Below the pieces are notes generated by a model. That model did not search any database and had not been told where the DNA came from. It saw only the letters and a program-made list of their open reading frames with translations. Source: Telopea speciosissima (taxonomy: Eukaryota; Streptophyta; Magnoliopsida; Proteales; Proteaceae). Taken from it: a DNA stretch of 64,000 nucleotides. Shown piece after piece: positions 47,701 through 56,700 of this stretch (positions are counted from its first letter, which is position 1; every line of letters starts with the position of its first letter). The translations under genes and the position numbers were made by a program. Where the stretch lies: assembly GCF_018873765.1 (NCBI RefSeq), contig NC_057918.1, forward strand, positions 11,354,862 through 11,418,861, given 5' to 3'.

Positions 47701-50700
47701 GGCTAAGTAGACTTAAAGCTCCTCTTTTGGTTGGTCGGTGAGAAGAGGCGGATTCTCCAAATATTTCTTGACTCTTCAAAAGCTTGGCATTCGGATGACC
47801 GAGATAAAATCTTTTGGGTTAGGATATTCTTTAGGGCCTTAAAGAATGGTAGGCACTTGTCGCCCGATCTCGACATGAATCGCGCCAACGCCGCCACGCG
47901 TCCGTTTAGCCTTTGTACTTCTCGGATCGTCCTTGGAGGACTCATCTCTTGGATGGCTCGATTTTTGCGGATTGGCTTCGATGCCTCGACAGAGACCATG
48001 GCCGAGGAACTTTCCCGAGGTTACGCCGAAGGCACATGCGGGATTCACTTCATCTCGGTTCTTCCTCAATACGCTGAAGGCTTCTTCCGGTCGGCAGTGG
48101 TGCTCGGCCTTGAACTTTTCACCAACATGTCGTCCACGTAGACTTCCATGTTCTTTCCGATCTGCTCGCGGAATATATAGTTCACGGCGGTATGTCGCTC
48201 CGGCATTCTTCAATCCGAACGGCATGACCTTGAGCGGAAATTCTCTTGGTCGGTTCGGAAGGCCGTGTACGACTCGTCCTCCTCATGCATCATGATTTGG
48301 TTGTGCGAGACGCATCCATGAAACTCAAGCATCTCGTGACTGCGTGGCGTCGATCGAAGAGGTCGATCCGGGGTAGTGGGTACTCATCTTTTGGGCAGGC
48401 CTTGTTGAGGTCGGTGTAGTCGACACACATTCTCCACTTCCCGTTCGGTTTAGGGACCATGACGACGTTAGCCAACCAGGTCGGGAATTTCTCTTCTCGA
48501 ATGAATCCTGATTGGCGAAGCTTCTCCACCTCTTCTTTGATTGCAGTTTGCCGATCAAGTGCGTAGTTCCTTCTCTCCTGCCGGATTGGTTTCCGACCCG
48601 GATCCACATGGAGTCGGTGCTCAGCTATATGTCGGGGTATGCCCGACATGTCAGCGGCCGACCAGGCGAAGACATCGGCGTTCGCTTTTAAGAAAACTCC
48701 GAGCCGCCTTCTTTGATCTTTATTTAGTAGTGATCCAGTGGACCACTTGGCGGTCATCTTGCGAGATGAAGTGGGGTCGAGTCTTCCACGGGTCGCCCTC
48801 TTCTCTCGACAAGCTCATCCCGCTGATCTTCGGGAGATGTTCGATGCACATGGCCATTCCTCGAACGTTACCCTTGTTTCGCTGACGAAGGTAGCGTAGC
48901 ACTCTCGTGCCTTCTTTTGGTCGCCTCGGACCTCGCGACGCCGTTCTCGGTGGGGAACTTCATCTTAGTGAGTCGGGAGATGATGGCTTGGAGGGCGGTC
49001 GATGACGGACGGCCGAGTATGGCGTTGAAAGCCGCTACCGACCGCACCACCATGAATTTGACTTGGATCGTCGCCTGGCAGGGAGCTTGCCCAATTGTGA
49101 CTAGGAGATCGATCGAGCCCTTGATAGTCGCGGCCGCTCCCTAGAACCCGTGAAGCGAGGTTCCTTCGGCTTAAGCGCCGTCGCCGAAGCCAAATTGTCG
49201 ATGCGCTTCGATGACATAAGGTCCACGGATGCGCCGGTATCGACCAATACCCGTGCAGGTGCATTGCTCGCAATTTCTACTGCACCACTAAAGCATCGTC
49301 ACGAGGTAAACTTATACCTTCGAGGTCGGCTTCGTGAAGGAGATCGTCGCCCGGCTTGAGTTTCTTGACGGGCATCTCGGCTACTCCGACAAAGCGAGCG
49401 TTTGCCTTAGCCTTTCTAGTACTCTCTTGCCCGGGCCCCCCGAGGATAGTGTATATGGGGGCTCCCTTGTCATGGCTCGGCCCGGATCCGTCCTCCTTCT
49501 CGGCTCGGACCTTGTCATCGTCTCTTTCACCTCGCCTGGTTTCGGCCTTAGGCTCGGCTCTTCTCTGATCTCGGTCATCCGGCCGTCGACTCCTCCACGA
49601 TCTTCTCGGCCTCCTTTGACATATCTCTTAGTGGCCCGCTTTTATCGACTCTTCGATTTCTCTTTTGGTGATAACAATCTTATGTCGTGACCGATGTCCT
49701 TATGGAATTGGCAATACTTGTTGGGATTCGAGATGACCCCGCTTGCATCGGTCGGGGTCGGCGGATGTACCCCCCATCTTGTATTTGCATCAGGATCTCC
49801 TTGCGAGATGCATTCAATGGCGTGTAGTCGGGGCTCGAGCTCGATCCGACCTGTCGGCTCGGCGATCCATCCTTGGCCTTTTGTCTTCTCTTGTCGTCTG
49901 TTGTCGGCCTTTTCTTGTCATCGACCTTCGTTGCCCTTAGGGCTTGGAGGACCTCGGCCATGTTTGCAAACTCGTTGCACCTCTCCAAAGCTCGGCCGGG
50001 TTTCTTGTGCTTCAGGCCGAGTCCTTGATAAGGTCCATGTCGGCCGATCCGTTGCTCATAGCCGTATGGGCGTGGCCTCATCAAATCCTTGATATCTAAG
50101 GATTCCTTGTTGAAGCGGGAGACGAATGCTCGGATCGACTCGTCGGGCCTTTGCTTCACGCTAAGGAGGTTGACCGTGGTCTTCTTATGTTTCATACTAC
50201 TGCGAAGCGCATGCAAAGGCTCGACGAGTTGAGCGAAGCTTTTATGGAAGTCGGCGCAACCGGGAAAACCATGAGGTCGCCGCGCCCTGAGGGATGCGAG
50301 GGAAGGCTCGGAAACGATCTCGGTTCCCCGTACATGGTCATCATCGCATTAAAGTAGTTAATGTGATCTGATGGTCGATCGTCGTCCGTCATGCTGTCGA
50401 ACGGGGAGGTTTGAAGCCGTGTGGTAGCGGCGCGGTCATGATCTCGGGAGGATAAGGGTGACGCCCGACCAAAGAGTAGGAGTCGGGGTCGCTGTTTCTT
50501 GACCCCTCCGCTGCTCGGCCAAGTCTCGTAGCCGCTTCTCCGGCTCGGTTTCGGTGCTTGGCAACCGGCTCTCGGCCCGGGGTTGATAGGATCGGTCATC
50601 CCATTGTAGTCGGCCATCAGTCGGCTCGGTCCTCACCGTCCTTCCTTGTTCTTTTTTCTTGGAAGTTGGACCCTCGAGGACTCCCCTGTTGTTCTTCTCG

Positions 50701-53700
50701 GGGAGGTGAGCTCGGACATCGGGGAGTATGACGCGATCCTTCTCCGTGTCTCGGTGGCGCGCCTTTGGCGGGTCTTTCCTTTGTTCTCGGAATATTCTTG
50801 GCGGTTCGTCCTCTCCGTCCGTCAGGAAAATACCGACCTCCTTGCTCTGAGCCGGCTGGTTCAATTTCACGCCCTGTTCGCGGGCTTTGGCGATGTTCTT
50901 GTTCGCCCCGTCGAGCGCCTCTCTTGGGGCGCGGAGGTGGAGTCTTCGACGAGACGGATGCGAGGACGCAGCCCGACTCGGCTCGGCCCTACGCCGACCC
51001 TCATTTCTTTGCAAGTTTCTTCGGCGCGGGCAGAAAATTTGGAGGGAGCGCGGCGGCGCTTGACCCATCGCCCGCCTCGGGCCATCCGGTTCGTGAAGGC
51101 GCGCGACATCTCGTTGGTGTGGAGCATCTGCGGTGCAAATCCATAACTGTCGATTATTTGCCGGGCCACGGGTCCAAACTCTCCGTGAGGTGGCGGTGCG
51201 GGGTAGGACATTCCCGTCCAAACTTGGCTCGGCTGTGCCGGCTAGCCGCGGCCGTGGTTAGTGCGCCTCCCCATTCCCGCTCTCTGGAGGTGGAATGGTG
51301 CCGTGATGGGCTGCGCCACCTGCCCTGGGGGTCTTTGCTCATCCCCTGCCGAGGCTTCGGGCGGTGATCGCCTCGTTTGCACAACAGGTTGCGGCTCCTC
51401 CGTACGGGAAGTAGAGCCATGCTGCCACGACCTCGTGTGCGCCATTATTATTATTGCGGGAATTGGTAGAAGCAGCGAAAGGCTTGCGATGTCGTTCCAC
51501 GCGACAGCGCAAATGCATTGCGTGTGAAAACCTCCGGTACTTGGTTGCCTGCGGATGAACTCCGCAAAAACCAAGCAATGGCGCAGAGGGCCGGTGTGGC
51601 TCGGCCTAGGACTCTCCGATGCTCAAGTCGGGTCTTCAACGCGACAGCAGAGCTGCGTAGTAAAAGCAAGATGTGGAATAGAGCTCCATACCGGGTATTT
51701 ATAGAGTAAGGAGGAGATGAGACGGTTGGGAGAGTCCTAGTATGGTAGGAGTCCTTCTTTCGGAAGGTTCTCTCGCGTAGAGCGGAGTGGAGAGTTATTT
51801 TTCGGGGTCGGACTCTTATTAAGGTAAGAGTCCATGTAGAGTGTGATTACGTGTTACCTGGGATCGTGGCTCGGTCCCTATCCCGTGATTCCCAGGATGT
51901 CTTGACGTGGCCCGGAGATCCCCGGTGGGGTGCTATGGGAGTCTCAATGGAGGAGGGCTCGGCCTACAAGGTCGGCCCGTGGGGTCGGCCATGGAGGTCG
52001 GCCCGAGAGGAGGTTGGTCTCGGCCATGAGGTCGGCTAGGAGTCCCTGGCTGACCCGTATAATCTCGGCCTCAGTCGCCGGAAAGCTCGCACCAACCAGG
52101 CTTTGTCAGGTGACTTATCGGATATGGGGTCGGCCCAATTTCTTGCTCGGCCCAACTCGGTTCTCGGATTGAGGTCGGGTCGGCCACGTGGCAGCCTCTG
52201 ATAGGTGGGGTGTTTTATGCCTCATCACTCAACAAAAAGTATACACCAAGGAACCTCATCTTGAATGCCCCTGATTAAATCATCCATGATAAACGCAAAT
52301 AAATAAAGGCTTAAAGATGGTCCTTGATGTAATCCAATTGTAATTGGGAATTCAATACCTTGACCCCCCCCCCATAGTTCTCACACTAGTCACCATGCCA
52401 TCATACATACCTTTAATTATGTCCACTATTTACTTGAATCACTTCTCTTCTCTAGTACACGCCAGGTTAACTCTCTAGGGGACATGGTTTAAAGTATCGA
52501 CCGATACGATATGATACGATATGTATTGATATCGGTCGATACCGATACGATACATACCAATACGTCTCCCTTTTTTAAAAAATGAACTATCTCGAATTGT
52601 ATCGAAATGTATCGCCCGATATGGGCCGATACGATACGATATAGCCGACACGTATCGATACCATCGATACGTCCAGTAAAGGGTTCTGTGGGTGGTTTAA
52701 TACGTATCGATACAGCTCAATACATTACCGATACATACCGATACGAACTGATACATACCGATACGTACCGATACATTCCATAAAAAGCCATTTTCACTCA
52801 CAGACTCGATACAACTCCTAATCTAACCAAAAAATGAAGAAAAACTCTCAACCAAGAGTCTAAAATCTTGCATTTAATCTTGGTTTTTCACACTTTTAAA
52901 CTAAAAAAACGAATCAAAGAGTGCCACAACATCATCCTTTGCATCATCCAATACTCTTCATGGTTGTAGACGATTACAACAAGTAAGAAACCTCATCTCT
53001 TATAACGACTTCAATTTAATGCACTTGTTTGGTTATACATTGTTCACCATTTTAGGTTTTATGCATGACACTTATTATTTATTGCTTACTTATATTGTTT
53101 TTTGTTCCAGAAGTGTATTTCCATGTGTATTTTGATCATTTCTATACGTAACTGTATTGTTCGATACGTATCTCCAAAACGATACGATACGATACGTCTC
53201 TTAATATCACTCGACCGATACAATACCCAATACCGAGACTTTAAACCTTGCTAGGGGACTCTATCATATGCTTTTTCTAGGTCAATAAAGAACATATGGA
53301 GATCCTTCTTGCAAACTCTAAATCTTTCCACGAGCCTCCTAAGTAATAGTCATTAGTTTTATACCTTTATAATTATTGCAACTCTAGATATCATATTATC
53401 ACCTTTATTTTTATGACTCTCTGGGGGACTTTGTCATATGCTTTTTTCTAGGTCAATAAAGACCATATGGAGATCCTTCTTGCAAACTCTAAATATTTCC
53501 ATGAGCCTCCCAAGTAAGTAACAATCATTAGTTTTATACCTCTATAATTATTGCAGCTCTGGATATCATATTATCACCTTTATTTTTATAAATCGGAACC
53601 ACAATGCTTCTCCTCCATTCATCTGGCATTCCTTGTGCTCATAATCTTGTTAAACATTTTGGTTAATCAAGACAAACCACACATTCTTAAGCTTTTCCAC

Positions 53701-56700
53701 AGTTCTATTGGGACCCCATCTGGGCCTGGTGTCTTGCCTACTTTCATCTTTCTTAAAGGTTCTTTAAATTTAGACAACCTAATTTTCTTATACATTTATG
53801 CCATTTGGTGTCTAGTTTAGTAATGTAGTCTTCCAGGCCACTATTACTCGAAACATCTTCATTTAGTAGGCTGTAGAAATGACCTTATTTCATTTAAAAT
53901 AGGTATTCGATTAAATGGGGCAAAACATATTGAGGTATTTTCTTCCCTTCTATTTCAGATCTGATAATAAATTTCCTCAGCATCGAGTAATTTTTTTTCT
54001 GGGTTAATTTCAGACTTCATTGTTTTAGCATTGTTGACTCTGAGACTCATCCGAGATTTGAATCTGAAATTGATTAATAGTTGCCATCTGGAATTCTGTT
54101 TTGTTTTGAAAATTAGAGGTACATTGCCACCCCATGTATCTGGGCATCATAAGATAGCCAGTAATAATAGCATAATCATCAAAGAAAAGCAGGAGTTTTA
54201 ACAACATATGGTATTAAGTTACTAACCCATACAGCCTCTGAGCTATCCTCAGTTAACAACTTCAGAACTGGTTGAATAAGTTTCGCAGCATGGGAAGTCC
54301 CATCTTTTTTCACATTTGAAATTCCACCCAACCTAATTCCAGAAGGTAAACCACAAGGAAAAGTTAGTGGATCGTGCAACGGTTCTAGTAAAGAAAGCTC
54401 CAAGTAATAAAGTAGACTGTAAGAATGACAACCTCTAATGGAGTAGAATATACACTAAATGACGGCTACATTTTGAAAGATCCCAAAGAATAGATCAAAA
54501 TACTTAATAAAACCAGGTAATGGATAGATTGATACATGATAGCAGTCTTTTATTTCTTATCAAACCCCCCCCCCCCCCAAAAAAAAAAAGGCCTTCTCTT
54601 ATGGGTGAGAGTGATAATGGCAGATATAAGCAATCTCAAGAGAAACTCAGTGCAAGTACTCATAAAAGATAAATATATAAACTCATTTTTCTTGGTTCAA
54701 CTTCCTTTATGGTGGAAATTAAAGGAAAATGGCATGAGAATTACCACTGTCCTTCCTACCATTGATTTATTAAGAGTTCATATCTTTTGACAGTTCAATT
54801 CTAGTCACTTTTGACCTTTCCCTTGTCCTTCCAACACTATTAACATGATGGATATCACTCCTCACTAGCAGTCATTGGTTTTTGCTGTACATGACCATTT
54901 CATCAACTTTTTTTTTTTAAATGAATGACCATCTCATCAACTTCATTTCATCTCATCATTTTCTGGGGCTATTTTTTTTTTTTAAAATGACGATCTTAGG
55001 GGGGGGGGGGGGAGGAGGGAGAGGGCGGGGATAAGCAACAACAACAACTCAGCCTTATCCCAACTAAATGGGGTCGACTACATGGATCCTTGCCCTCCAA
55101 TCAGCTCTATTCGAGGTCATACTTGATACAAGGCCTAAGCTACGCATGTCCTTCCTCACCACTTCTCCTAAGGTCATTTTAGTTCTACCGCTAGCTCTTT
55201 TAGTTCCTTCAATCTGTATCAAATCACCCATCCGTACCCCAGGGGGGGACAACAACAACAACTCAGCCGTATCCCAACTTAATGGGGTCGGCTAAACAGA
55301 TCCTTTCACACACACACACAAAAAAACAATAATAATAATAATAATAATAAATGGGATAAGAAAAGGGAGTGATGAAAAATGAAAGTAAGAAAAGGATAGC
55401 CCAGAAAATCAGAAAAATCTCGGTTACATGGTGTCGATAACATGGATCCTTGCCCTCCAATATGCTCTATTTGAGGTCATACTTGGCACAAGACCCAGAC
55501 TATGCATGAAATTCTTCACAACCTCACCTATGGTCATTTTAGGCCTGCCCCTACCTCTTTTAGCTCTTTCAATCGGCATCAGATCACTCCTCCTTACTGG
55601 GGCGTTCCTAGGCCTCCTTTGCACATGGCCAAACCACCTAAGACGACATTCTCGGAGCTTGTCGCTGATCTGAGCAACTCCCACATCAGCTCTAATACGT
55701 TCGTTCCTTATGTTATCCTTCCTAGTTTTGTCGCACATCCATCTTAACATTTGCATCACTGCAACACATAGCTTCGCTATATGGCACTTCACTGCCCAAC
55801 ATTCCGCCCCATACATCATAGCAGGTCGGAAAACAGTGTTGTAGAACTTTCCTTTAAGCTTTAAAGGAATGTGTCGATCACACAGTACTCCGGTCACACC
55901 TTTCCACTTCATCCATCCCGCTTTAATTCTTTGTGAAACATCATCATTTATGTCACCTTCTTTCTGTATGATAGACCTCATATATTTGAAATAGTCACTT
56001 GGCAGTATCTCTCTCTCCTCAATTTTTACCATGCCATCATCCATCATAGTGTGACTAAAGTTACACCTCATATACTCCGTCTTTGATCTACTAATCTTAA
56101 AGCCTCTTGCTTCCAAGGTAGATCTCCACATCTCGAACTTAGTGTTAATCCTTGATTTTGTCTCATCCACCAAAACAATATCATTGGCGAAGAACATACA
56201 CCACAGTACCTCGTCTTGGATGCTCTTGGTTAATTCATCCATGATAAGCGCAAATAAATAAGGGCTTAGGGCTGATCCTTGATGTAACCCAAGTTACCCA
56301 ACCGTAATTGGGAATTCCTTACCCTGGCCTCCTACAGATTTCACGCTAGTCACCACTCCATCATACATGTCTTTAATTATCTCTATACACTTACTCGACA
56401 CCCTCTCTTCGCAAGAACATGTCGGATTAAATCTCTAGAGACTTTGTCATAGGCTTTCTCCAAGTCAATAAAGACCATCTGGAGATCCTTCTTGCTAGCT
56501 CTACATCTTTCCATGAGCCTCCTCAATTGGAAAGATAAGCACTAGATGAAAATTTTATTAATTGAACATGAAAAAAAAAAAAAAGAGCATCCACTTATTA
56601 TGGTCCCTAAAACTTGACCAGTGGCATAGCTACCTTGTGGAACTCCTTTCAATATTAATGGTATCATTGATCATGCAGCATAATAGAAGCATCTCTCAAT

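Larger units (their letters stand above)
41297..52227 (-). mobile_element. Tat-lineage Ty3/gypsy LTR retrotransposon, about 10.9 kb
   Basis: LTRs (41297-42009 and 51519-52227) flank gag, protease, reverse transcriptase, RNase H, a second RNase H and integrase, all on the minus strand, followed by a long 3' region with tandem repeats and an antisense gene. The second RNase H and additional antisense ORF are traits of the Tat lineage (Ogre, Retand, Grande relatives). The two LTRs differ at roughly 2% of positions, so the insertion is young, but gag-pol has many frameshifts. GC content is much higher than in the surroundings. It lies in the 15.2-kb intron of the PELP1-like gene. Confidence 0.9.
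52228..53930 (-). mobile_element. RTE-type LINE, continuation right of the gypsy insertion
   Basis: The sequence continues the LINE interrupted at 41296: AACAAAAAGTATACACC matches the intact copy's GCGAAGAACATACACC (56195-56210). Further along, the minus strand encodes [15 protein letters not shown] reverse-transcriptase residues (near 53720). It is itself interrupted by a hAT MITE (52483-53250) and has a 170-bp tandem duplication (53251-53590). The left limit is approximate. Confidence 0.75.

Noticed and set aside
55424..56242. 272-codon minus-strand ORF as a host gene
   Set aside because: Its sequence is the C-terminal part of an RTE-type LINE reverse transcriptase and it is flanked by LINE tails.
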